A DNA stretch of 44,863 nucleotides from Syntrophomonadaceae bacterium (GTDB lineage: Bacteria > Bacillota > Dethiobacteria > DTU022), in assembly GCA_003554615.1 (NCBI GenBank), contig PWGX01000047.1, forward strand, positions 1 to 44,863, written 5' to 3'. This document shows positions 29,362 to 37,612 of this stretch, piece by piece. The translations under genes and the position numbers were made by a program. Within the stretch, counting starts at the first letter, position 1; every line of letters begins with the position of its first letter. Below the pieces are notes generated by a model that worked only from the letters and a program-made list of their open reading frames with translations, was not told where the DNA came from and did no database searches.

Positions 29362-31011
29362 TTAATAATAGTCATAGCCCCGGGCAATGGGCATCCGCCT
29401 GCCCGCCCCGAAAGCATAAGGTGAAATGCGCAGGCATGTGGCAGCCTGCCGGCGTTTATACTCGGAGGTGTCGACCATTTTAACTACCTTTTTAACTGTT
29501 TCTTCCTCGTAGCCGGCGGTAATAATTTCTGAAGGGGACCAGTTTTTTTCCAGGTAGAGTTCCAGGATAGGATCCAGAACTCTGTAGGGCGGCAGGGAAT
29601 CCTCATCTTTTTGGTCGGGCCTGAGTTCAGCCGAAGGAGCTTTGGCAATAATTCTTTCTGGTATGACCTTTTTGACGTGAATATAATTAATATGGTGGGC
29701 CAGTTCATAGACCATTATTTTGCGGACATCGGCAAGTATGGCCAGGCCGCCGGCCATATCTCCGTACAGGGTGCTGTAGCCGACAGCCAGTTCCGATTTA
29801 TTGCCGGTAACCAGGGCCAGGTACCCCTCCCGGTTTGAAATTTGCATCAGTATTAAACCCCTCAGGCGGGCCTGGAGGTTTTCCTCCGCCAGGTCCAGTT
29901 CGGGTTCCTTACTCTCGTTAAGGAGGTTGATAAAGGTGTCAAAAGGCTGATCGATCCTGATCGTCCTGTAGTTTATGCCCAGGTTTTCAGCCAGTTTTTT
30001 AGCATCTTCCAGGCTGTGTTCGGTAGAATATGGCGAAGGCATGAGAATGGCGAGGATATTTTCCGGACCCAGGGCTTCTGAAGCCAGGGCGGCAACCACA
30101 GCTGAATCAATCCCTCCGCTTAACCCCAGGACGGCTTTTTTGAAGCCGGTTTTGACAAAATAGTCCCTGGTTCCAATTTCCAGGATTTGTTTTATGGTCC
30201 CTATATCATCGCGGTCGGGGGGCGCTGTTTGAGCGGCAGGTTTAAACAGATCGTCTGTTTCGATGAAAAACAATTCTTCTTGATCGGCCGGGGCGCGGTA
30301 GAGCAATTCGCCGCGGTTGTTGTAAACCAGGCTGGAGCCGTCAAAAACCAGTTCGTCGTTTGCGCCCACCTGGTTCAGGTAAATAACGGCAGTATTATAT
30401 TTTTTTGCCAGGTAGGGCAGCATGTCTTCTCTTAAGGCATGCTTGCCGTAATGATAAGGTGAAGCAGAGAGGTTAATCAGCAGGCGTGCACCCTGGGTAA
30501 AAAGCCATTTTAAAGGATCGAGATCATAAAGGGGTTCATTAAAATAGTCCATGTCATTCCAGATATCTTCACAGACGGTGATAGCTGTCGGCAGGTCGCC
30601 CAGCACCTCAATTTTTCGTTCCGTACAGCGGGTATAATACCTGGTTTCATCAAAAACATCGAAATATGGCAGGAGGGTTTTTAAATGGGTCGATTTAATT
30701 TCGCCATTTTCAAGTAGCAGGGCCGCATTGTAAAGCCTGATTCCCTGGCGCTGGTTGGCGCCGATCAGGATTGGGACCCCTGTTTTTGCGGTCAGGGGCA
30801 TTAGTTCGTTTGTGATTAACTTTCTTTCTTGATCCAGAAAGCCCTTGTAGTTAAGCAAATCGCGGGGCGGGTAACCGGGCAAGGCCAGTTCGGTAAATAC
30901 AACCAGGTCTGCGCCCCTCTCCACCCCCCTCTGGTAATGGTTTTTTACTTTTTCCAGGTTGTGGTTTAAAGCTCCGATGGTGGGGTTAAGCTGGGCCAGG
31001 GCAATCCGCAT
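29362..31011 (-). CDS. nadE: Glutamine-dependent NAD+ synthetase
   Basis: N-terminal nitrilase-like domain; GLSGGIDSAVVAALASEALG; TGNKSELAVGYSTLYGDMAGG. Confidence 0.96.
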   Translation of the reverse strand: MRIALAQLNPTIGALNHNLEKVKNHYQRGVERGADLVVFTELALPGYPPRDLLNYKGFLDQERKLITNELMPLTAKTGVPILIGANQRQGIRLYNAALLLENGEIKSTHLKTLLPYFDVFDETRYYTRCTERKIEVLGDLPTAITVCEDIWNDMDYFNEPLYDLDPLKWLFTQGARLLINLSASPYHYGKHALREDMLPYLAKKYNTAVIYLNQVGANDELVFDGSSLVYNNRGELLYRAPADQEELFFIETDDLFKPAAQTAPPDRDDIGTIKQILEIGTRDYFVKTGFKKAVLGLSGGIDSAVVAALASEALGPENILAILMPSPYSTEHSLEDAKKLAENLGINYRTIRIDQPFDTFINLLNESKEPELDLAEENLQARLRGLILMQISNREGYLALVTGNKSELAVGYSTLYGDMAGGLAILADVRKIMVYELAHHINYIHVKKVIPERIIAKAPSAELRPDQKDEDSLPPYRVLDPILELYLEKNWSPSEIITAGYEEETVKKVVKMVDTSEYKRRQAATCLRISPYAFGAGRRMPIARGYDYY

Positions 31012-31033
31012 CTGATAAATCCTCCCCTATAAT

Positions 31034-31071
31034 AATTGCTCACGGGAATGCGAGTTTCCCCGTGAGCAATT
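31034..31071 (-). promoter_or_regulatory. Perfect 13-bp stem-loop in the nadE 5' leader
   Basis: AATTGCTCACGGG (31034-31046) and CCCGTGAGCAATT (31059-31071); just upstream of the nadE SD (aggggagg) on the minus strand. Confidence 0.75.
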
Positions 31072-31223
31072 TTCCCGTTTAGAGTACAAGTTTATTCTGG
31101 GAGAATTATAATCAAGCGCGGCCTTAAAGTCAAGGCAGGGCCACCATCCTTGCCATCTCCGGGCCGGGCAAATATAATTAAAGGGAACAGTGGTTGTTAT
31201 ATTTTATCAACGGAGGTGCCGGT

Positions 31224-31442
31224 ATGCTCGAAGTGTATATCAAAGATGGCTGCCCTTATTGCGAGAAACAGCTTGAAGCGCTAAAGAAGAAAGAAGTAGA
31301 CTATAAGCTGTATAATGTCAGTTCCGATCGGGAAGCTCTTAAAAGAGCCCGTCAGCAGTACAAGGCCGACAAAGTCCCTGTGGTTGTTGAAGACGGTGTT
31401 GTCCAGAGTGTAGGCTTTGGCGGTGGGGGCTGAGGAATTTAA
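31224..31442 (+). CDS. Glutaredoxin-like protein, candidate C-terminal selenoprotein (Uxx-star type): ...GFGGGG-U-G-I-stop; conventional stop is TGA at 31431-31433
   Basis: SD acggaggt then ATG 31224; MLEVYIKDGCPYCEKQLEALKKKEVDYKLYNVSSDREALKRARQQYKADKVPVVVEDGVVQSVGFGGGG, then TGA GGA ATT TAA. The glutaredoxin-like call is strong; TGA recoding is inferred. Confidence 0.7.
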
Positions 31443-31445
31443 AAA

Positions 31446-31464
31446 AAGCCGCCGTGAGCGGCTT
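31446..31464. terminator. Hairpin AAGCCGC-CGTGA-GCGGCTT: intrinsic terminator of the minus-strand CDF gene, and candidate bSECIS for the plus-strand gene
   Basis: On the minus strand GCCGCTCACGGCGGCTTTTTTT follows the CDF stop codon. On the plus strand the stem starts 12 nt after the TGA. Confidence 0.8.
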
Positions 31465-32404
31465 ATTGTTCTGAAGGAGTGAAGTCTTCGGCAGGGTCAA
31501 GGTGGACGATTGTGTCACAATGATACTTATTGCACACATGATCTTCCACCTTCTGGGCAATCTCATGAGCTTCTTCCAGGCTCAACCGGCCGTCAACCTC
31601 GATATGGATGGTAAGCACTTTCCAGGAGCCGTAATCATGGACTTCCAACCGGTGGGCATCGATAACACCGTTTATTTCTTTGGCGCGGTCGACGGCACCT
31701 TCTTCCAGATCGTTTGCCGGAGCGGTGCCAAGAAGCCGGCTGCATGAGTTGCGGACAATCCTAATTCCTGTAAAGATTATAAAAAGAGCGATGGCTATGG
31801 CGAAAAAGGCATCAAGGAGATATAGACCAAAATACCCCCCGATTAGCGCTATTAAAACCAGGGCTGAAGAAAGGGAATCTGAACGGTGATGCCAGGCATC
31901 ACCTTCCAGAGTTTCAGAATCGATCAGGCTGCCAAGCCGGGAAGAGAAAAAATACATAAATTCTTTTATAATAATGGCGGCAATAACTGCAACAATGGAG
32001 GCGAGGGAAGGTGTGGCAAAAATTTCGCCGGCCAGCCTGTTGTATGCAGCGTATACAAAGGCTCCGCCGGCCCCGATCAGCATTAGCCCGATGACCAGTC
32101 CGGCCAGGTACTCGGTCCGGCCGTGACCGTGGGGATGTTCACTGTCAGCTTTTTTGCCTGCCAGCAGGAAGCCGATCAAAACAACCAGCGAAGAGAAAAT
32201 ATCGGATGCGCTGTGGACTGCGTCGGCAATCAGGGCAATACTGTTGGTAAGCAGGCCGAAAACTAATTTTAAAAGAGCTAAGAAGACATTGCCGCCCACA
32301 CCCACCCAGCTTTCAATGATCCCGACCCGGCTTCTTTCGGAGGGTTTTCTTAAATCCCGGTTTTCTGTTATTTTTTCGGCTATTCGGTCGGCAAGATTTC
32401 TCAT
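31463..32404 (-). CDS. Cation diffusion facilitator family transporter
   Basis: NSIALIADAVHSASDIFSSLVVLIGF, HPHGHGRTEYLAGLVIG, EGDAWHHRSDSLSSALVLI; C-terminal cytoplasmic domain DAHRLEVHDYGSWKVLTIHIEVDG. Confidence 0.94.
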   Translation of the reverse strand: MRNLADRIAEKITENRDLRKPSERSRVGIIESWVGVGGNVFLALLKLVFGLLTNSIALIADAVHSASDIFSSLVVLIGFLLAGKKADSEHPHGHGRTEYLAGLVIGLMLIGAGGAFVYAAYNRLAGEIFATPSLASIVAVIAAIIIKEFMYFFSSRLGSLIDSETLEGDAWHHRSDSLSSALVLIALIGGYFGLYLLDAFFAIAIALFIIFTGIRIVRNSCSRLLGTAPANDLEEGAVDRAKEINGVIDAHRLEVHDYGSWKVLTIHIEVDGRLSLEEAHEIAQKVEDHVCNKYHCDTIVHLDPAEDFTPSEQ

Positions 32405-32721
32405 GAATTAATACCCGTTCTTTCCAAATTACCAATTATTATAACACAACTGCGATACTGATCCACGTGCTGCAACTCAAATATGTCTACAAGCTCATAT
32501 GACCCCTTCCTTGTGAGTTATTTGCTTAATATTTCCATGATTAATCAGTAAATACTCTATATAAGAGTGTAATTCTTGGCTATACTACCTCGTTTCCCTT
32601 TTGCGAAAAGGTAAATATTATGACATAATAATATAGTATTGAATGTACCATGATCTGGCAGTAATAGGAAGGCGCCTCCGGTAAACGGGCCGGATTATAT
32701 TGAATGCTTTTTATAAAATAC

Positions 32722-32775
32722 CCGTATAACAATCAGAATCAGGCGCGCCCTGAACGATGTAATACGGTTTTTTTT
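32722..32775 (+). terminator. Intrinsic-terminator-like structure in the leader of the mttB-type gene
   Basis: CCGTAT (32722-32727)...TCAGG-CGCGC-CCTGA (32739-32753)...ATACGG (32762-32767), followed by TTTTTTTT. Confidence 0.5.
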
Positions 32776-32830
32776 ATTTTTAGCATTTACCCGCTTTCCT
32801 AAAATATGCCGGTGTTATTAAAGCAACCAA

Positions 32831-32864
32831 AGGAGGTGAACAGCCCGGGCAAATAACCGGGCTG
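32831..32864 (+). promoter_or_regulatory. Shine-Dalgarno plus hairpin translation-initiation structure of the mttB-type gene
   Basis: AGGAGGTG (32831-32838), AA, CAGCCCGG (32841-32848)-GCAAATAA-CCGGGCTG (32857-32864), GACGA, TTG start at 32870. Confidence 0.6.
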
Positions 32865-32869
32865 GACGA

Positions 32870-34405
32870 TTGAGTGAAAGAGGAGTAGTAGTAGCTAAGC
32901 CGTATGAACGTTTAAGTCAAGAACAGGTTGAACTGGTTCATCAAACATCTTTAGATCTTTTAGAGACGCCGGGTATTCTCTGTTACAACGAAGAAGCTGT
33001 TGCATTGTTGGAAAAAGCAGGTGCCACTGCCAAGAAAACACGCGAGGGAGAGCATGATGCCTGGTGGGTAAGTATTCCGGAAAAAGTGGTTCAGAAGGCG
33101 TTGGATAGTGCTCCAACAAAGGTAACTCTTGGAGCAAGAAAACCGGAAAATCAGGTTGTTATGGATGCTGAAGGTTCCAGGGTTTATTTTGGCACCGGTT
33201 CGGAAACCAACTATTGGTTGGAAGTTGAGCCGGAGACTTTTGTCTCCAAGCAGGATGGACGAGAACAGGTCTTTCCGGTAACGAAAAAAAACCGGGGCAG
33301 TCTGGAATATCTTTGTCGCTCAGCACATCTTGCAGAACAACTTGATAACTTAGATTTTTTCCTTCGCAACGTTAATGTGCAGGATTCCGATATCAGTGGC
33401 GAAAATAAAGATGTCAACGTTTTTTTTGCCGCCTTAAATTATACTACCAAGCCGATAGTTAGCGGAGTAGCCGATCCTGAACAACTTGAAAACGTAGTTG
33501 CCATGGCTGAAATAATAACAGGCGGGCGCGAACAACTGATCAAAAACCCGATAGTTACATTTATTACCAGTGTGATCAAGAGTCCTTTACAAATAGTGGA
33601 TGAAACTGCAGACAAACTGATGGCCATTTCCAAACTTGGTTTACCAGTTATTATTTCCACTTCACCTCAGGGTGGATCAACGGCCCCCATAGAAGAATTT
33701 GGTATGGCGGCACAGGTAAATGCGGAAACTTTAGCTGGAATAGCAATCAACCAGCTGGCCAATCCGGGGGCACCGGTTATTTATGGTGCGGTGCCGGTAC
33801 GAGCGCGCATGGACGATCTGCACGACATGTACGGTGTGCCTGAATTTTGTCATTACAACATGATCTGTGCCCAGATGGCCCGGTATTACAAGGTGCCGTG
33901 TTATTCAACCGCCGGTGTTGCCGATGCAAAGGTGCCGGGTGTCCAGGCGGCCGTGGAAAAAATGTTTACATACACAGCAGTCCCTTCTTCAGCACCCGAT
34001 TTAATTCACTATGCCTTCGGTTTATTGGACAAAACACAAACTTTTTGTCCGGAGCAGGCTGTTCTTGAAAACCATCAGATTGCTATGGTTAAGTCACTTT
34101 ACCGGGAAAGTGGTGTGGAAGCAGGAGAGGCCGGACGGATAAAGAGTATGATCGAAGAAGTAATGAACAGTCCTTACAGGCTCTATGCACGTTTTGCCCG
34201 TAAGATGCTGCGTCGCGGTGAAATCTTCCCCGGTTTCCCCTTTGAAGGTGATTTGGAGGAAGAGGATCAGACTTTGCTGGCAGCCCATGACAAGTTAAAA
34301 GAACTTGAAAAACAGGAGCCGGAGCACCTTTCAGAAGATATTTGCAAGCGTATTTTTGAGCAGATACCCGGATTGCTGCCCCGTTTAAATCCATATAAAA
34401 AATAA
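32870..34405 (+). CDS. Trimethylamine methyltransferase (MttB) superfamily protein, non-pyrrolysine type
   Basis: LSQEQVELVHQTSLDLLETPGILCYNEEAVALLEKAGA; VYFGTGSETNYW; GGSTAPIEEFGMAAQVNAETLAGIAINQLANPGAPVIYGA. Single uninterrupted 511-aa frame; TTG start. Confidence 0.9.
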   Translation: MSERGVVVAKPYERLSQEQVELVHQTSLDLLETPGILCYNEEAVALLEKAGATAKKTREGEHDAWWVSIPEKVVQKALDSAPTKVTLGARKPENQVVMDAEGSRVYFGTGSETNYWLEVEPETFVSKQDGREQVFPVTKKNRGSLEYLCRSAHLAEQLDNLDFFLRNVNVQDSDISGENKDVNVFFAALNYTTKPIVSGVADPEQLENVVAMAEIITGGREQLIKNPIVTFITSVIKSPLQIVDETADKLMAISKLGLPVIISTSPQGGSTAPIEEFGMAAQVNAETLAGIAINQLANPGAPVIYGAVPVRARMDDLHDMYGVPEFCHYNMICAQMARYYKVPCYSTAGVADAKVPGVQAAVEKMFTYTAVPSSAPDLIHYAFGLLDKTQTFCPEQAVLENHQIAMVKSLYRESGVEAGEAGRIKSMIEEVMNSPYRLYARFARKMLRRGEIFPGFPFEGDLEEEDQTLLAAHDKLKELEKQEPEHLSEDICKRIFEQIPGLLPRLNPYKK

Positions 34406-34418
34406 CAGTGGCAGGTAT

Positions 34419-34460
34419 CCTTTGTTATACAACCCCGGGGTTGTATAACAAAGGTTTTTT
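34419..34460 (+). terminator. 18-bp perfect-palindrome intrinsic terminator between the mttB-type gene and the corrinoid-protein gene
   Basis: CCTTTGTTATACAACCCC (34419-34436), GGGGTTGTATAACAAAGG (34437-34454), TTTTTT (34455-34460). Confidence 0.9.
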
Positions 34461-34547
34461 GCAAAAAATATTTTATCGGATCGTGTGAACACGCATGGTA
34501 GGTTATATTGCTTTAATAATAAAAGACTGCGAAGTTAAGGAGGAAGA

Positions 34548-35249
34548 ATGTTGAAGGAAGAACTGATTAAACGCATAGTGGAAAATGTCCTGCAGGGGCG
34601 CCGCAATAAGGATGATGAAGGTATTGAAGAAGATTATGTCGGTGAGCCGGGAGTGGCGGAGCTGGTCCAGGAAGCACTGGATAACGGGATCGATACCAAC
34701 ACGATTCTGCTTGAAGCCCTCAGCAAAGGCATGAAGCAGGTCGGGGAAAAATATGAAACAGGAGAATATTTTATTCCGGATATGCTAACTGCTGCAGAAG
34801 CTGTTGAAGCGGGCATGAAAGTCATGGAACCGCACCTGGCCAGCGCAGGTGAAAGTGAACGCAAAGGAAAAGTGATCATGGCGACAGTAGAAAAAGACCT
34901 GCATGATATTGGTAAAAACCTGGTTTCGATTATGCTTAAAGGAGCCGGTTTTAATGTAGTAGATTTGGGCATTGATGTACCTGCTGCCCGGATTGCAGAA
35001 GCGGCTGAACAAGAAAAAGCGGATCTGGTTGGGCTTTCGGCCCTGCTCAACACTACCATGGTTAACATGGAGGATGTTGTTAAAGAACTTGAGAATAAAG
35101 GGCTTCGAGACAAGGTTAAGGTTATAATTGGCGGAGCACCCACTTCTGATGATTTTGCGGCCGAGATAGGCGCCGACGGATACGGAAAAGATGCTTTTGC
35201 CGCAATCCGGGTGGCAGAGAATTTATTACAATCAGGAGGGAAAAATTAG
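34548..35249 (+). CDS. Corrinoid (B12-binding) methyltransferase protein, MttC/MtaC-like
   Basis: EKDLHDIGKNLVSIMLKGAGFNVVDLGIDVPA (DxHxxG motif), GLSALLNTTMVNM, VIIGGAPTSDDFAAEIGADGYGKDA; cap domain LLEALSKGMKQVGEKYETGEYFIPDML. Confidence 0.94.
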   Translation: MLKEELIKRIVENVLQGRRNKDDEGIEEDYVGEPGVAELVQEALDNGIDTNTILLEALSKGMKQVGEKYETGEYFIPDMLTAAEAVEAGMKVMEPHLASAGESERKGKVIMATVEKDLHDIGKNLVSIMLKGAGFNVVDLGIDVPAARIAEAAEQEKADLVGLSALLNTTMVNMEDVVKELENKGLRDKVKVIIGGAPTSDDFAAEIGADGYGKDAFAAIRVAENLLQSGGKN

Positions 35250-35250
35250 C

Positions 35251-36498
35251 ATGGATGCCGATAAGGCTTATCAAGAAGCGATACGACATGGGAGGTACAG
35301 CGAACACGTAAAGAGTTTGCGCGGCAAGTACGACCATGTCAGGACCCAGTTTGAAGATTTTATTACTAAATACTATCTCAGGCCCTATGTAGAAGAAATT
35401 TTAAAAACGAAAGCCAATAAAATTGGCGAAGGGTTGCGTTTTTATGACCTGGGTTGTGGAACAGGCGACGGATATGAACTGCTCAGCAACATGGCCAGGG
35501 GAGCCAGGTTGTCCCAGTTTGATACCCGTTTAATCAAAGACGAAATGATGGACCAGTATAAGGGCATTGATTTAAGCATTGAACTGCTTAAAGAAGCTGA
35601 AAACCTGTTTGGCGATTACGACCATGTTAATTTCTGCAAGGGAGACTTTTCCAACGGCCTGCCCCTGGACGAGGGTGAAGAGCCATACGATCTTTATTTC
35701 ACTTCCTACGGGACCCTTTCTCACTGTACCAATGAAGAATTGGAAAAGCTGTTTGTAGATATGGGCAAGCACGGTAACAATGGAAGCCTGATCCTGGCTG
35801 ATTTTATCGGCCGCTACTCGTATGAATGGCAAAACCTGTGGACCCATGATCCGGAAGAAGTATCCTATATCGACTATGTGATTAATTACCTCTATGCTGA
35901 GGGAGACAGGGATAATGTAGAGCTGTCTTCATTTTCGCTGCGTCTTATGACACCGGCTGAGGTTTTCAGGATCCTGGAAAGTGCAGCCCAAAAGGCCGGA
36001 GTGGAGCTGAAGGTATTGCGCTTTTTTGACCGCTCCCTGTTTGTGGGCCGGCACATCGAGACCGGCACCTATAACGGCAATCCTCAGCCTCTGCGCCTGA
36101 TGGTTTCCTCCCTCTTTGAGCGCGGTTTGAGGACCTATTTTCCGGATCTCAAAGTGGACTACAGGCCCAAGGAAGGGTTCGACTGGCAGAATGGAGCCCT
36201 CCAGAGGCTGGCCGACAGCTGGAATGCCCTGGTCGATTACACTATGGTCCTGATGGAGCATTATGACAGTGATGAAGAGCTGCTTCCCTATCCCCCGCAA
36301 ACCGATATAAAACCGCTGGAGAAAGCTTACCGGGTTATGCGGCAAAGCCTGGAAGGCAGCAAAGGGCTTTACGGCGATATCAGGGGGGATTTGATCGAAG
36401 CCCAGCTCGGATATGCCATTCGCAGTTTGGAAATGAACCTTCAACAGGGCCACGGCCTGGGCCACGGCCTGGTCGGGATTATCCAGGTCGTTAAGTAA
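35251..36498 (+). CDS. SAM-dependent (class I) methyltransferase-like protein of unknown specificity
   Basis: LRFYDLGCGTGDGYELLSNMA motif I; ATG 1 nt after the corrinoid-protein stop; track start 35191 is upstream of the likely start. Confidence 0.75.
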   Translation: MDADKAYQEAIRHGRYSEHVKSLRGKYDHVRTQFEDFITKYYLRPYVEEILKTKANKIGEGLRFYDLGCGTGDGYELLSNMARGARLSQFDTRLIKDEMMDQYKGIDLSIELLKEAENLFGDYDHVNFCKGDFSNGLPLDEGEEPYDLYFTSYGTLSHCTNEELEKLFVDMGKHGNNGSLILADFIGRYSYEWQNLWTHDPEEVSYIDYVINYLYAEGDRDNVELSSFSLRLMTPAEVFRILESAAQKAGVELKVLRFFDRSLFVGRHIETGTYNGNPQPLRLMVSSLFERGLRTYFPDLKVDYRPKEGFDWQNGALQRLADSWNALVDYTMVLMEHYDSDEELLPYPPQTDIKPLEKAYRVMRQSLEGSKGLYGDIRGDLIEAQLGYAIRSLEMNLQQGHGLGHGLVGIIQVVK

Positions 36499-36542
36499 GG
36501 TTGAATTCCGGCTGTATAGAGTAAATATTCATTGTTTATAAG

Positions 36543-36589
36543 GTTTTCGCCACAAGGATCCGCTTTACAGGTATTCATGTGGCGAAAAC
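36543..36589. repeat. Perfect 12-bp inverted repeat GTTTTCGCCACA-N23-TGTGGCGAAAAC
   Basis: Arms 36543-36554 and 36578-36589, flanked by tttata/tataaa that extend the symmetry. Confidence 0.8.
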
Positions 36590-36874
36590 TATAAATAGGT
36601 CCGGATAATAACGTTTTACAGCTAATTACTACTAAATGTATTAGTTGTAACCGTGGTTTATATGTGAAATAATTTTATCAAATACCAGGAAATTAGAATA
36701 CCCACATAGAATTATACAGTTTATAAAACTTCGCAATTTTAATTAACTGGGGTTCTTCCCAGAAGATTATCCCGGGTCTATTTAAATCAACCTAGTAAGT
36801 ACTTAAACAACAGGGGTTACCCGGTTACTTAAATGAATTGAAATATAAAATACAGAGAGGGGGATTGCTGATTC

Positions 36875-37612
36875 ATGGACCAATTATTAGGGATGGCGTT
36901 TGATGTATTCAGGGCGGCGGGAAATGGCATTGAGTCGATAGCCCAGGCAGGAGACCGGGGTATTATTGCCCACACGATTGACTACATTTCTCGTCGAAGT
37001 GACTTGATTTTGGAATTGATGCTTGAACACCTCTGGCTGGTTGTATTGACCTTGATAATTGCAGTAACCATATCTGTAACGGTCGGTATAATTATCAGCT
37101 ACTATGAAAGCTTTGCTCAAACTGTTCTGGGGATATGCCAGGTTTTGATGGTTATTCCCAGTATGGCCATGCTTGCCTTTATGGTTCCATTGTTTGGGAT
37201 CGGTTTTACTACCGGGGTGGTAGCCCTGGTTCTTTACAGCTTACTGCCGGTTGTTAGAAATACATATACCGGGATCAGGGAGCTAGATCCGGCGATTGTT
37301 GAAGCGGCCAAGGGAATGGGAATGACGGAGCGGCGTATTCTCTTCAAAATTAAAATCCCTCTGGCCAGGCCTGTAATCATGGCCGGGGTTCGGACTGCAG
37401 CGGTTATGATGATCGGTATTGCCGCTATTGCCGCTTATGTAGGAGCAGGCGGACTGGGTGAACTGATCTTTTCCGGTATTTCCAGGGGACACCAGCCGAT
37501 GATTATTGCCGGTGCAATTGGGGTATCCATAATCGCAATTGCCTTCGATTACCTCTTTTATTATGGAGAGAAGCGGTTTTCCGTAGAAGGCAGCACAAGG
37601 GAGGGGAATTGA
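36875..37612 (+). CDS. OpuC/ProU-type betaine/choline ABC transporter permease
   Basis: HLWLVVLTLIIAVTISVTVGIII...QVLMVIPSMAMLAFMVPLFGIGFTTGVVALVLYSLLPVVRNTYTGI...EAAKGMGMTERRILFKIKIPLARPVIMAG. Confidence 0.92.
   Translation: MDQLLGMAFDVFRAAGNGIESIAQAGDRGIIAHTIDYISRRSDLILELMLEHLWLVVLTLIIAVTISVTVGIIISYYESFAQTVLGICQVLMVIPSMAMLAFMVPLFGIGFTTGVVALVLYSLLPVVRNTYTGIRELDPAIVEAAKGMGMTERRILFKIKIPLARPVIMAGVRTAAVMMIGIAAIAAYVGAGGLGELIFSGISRGHQPMIIAGAIGVSIIAIAFDYLFYYGEKRFSVEGSTREGN

Noticed and set aside
32834-32857. Mini-ORF GTG AAC AGC CCG GGC AAA TAA before the mttB-type gene as a leader peptide
   Set aside because: The SD would overlap its start codon; the region is better explained as the hairpin between SD and TTG start.
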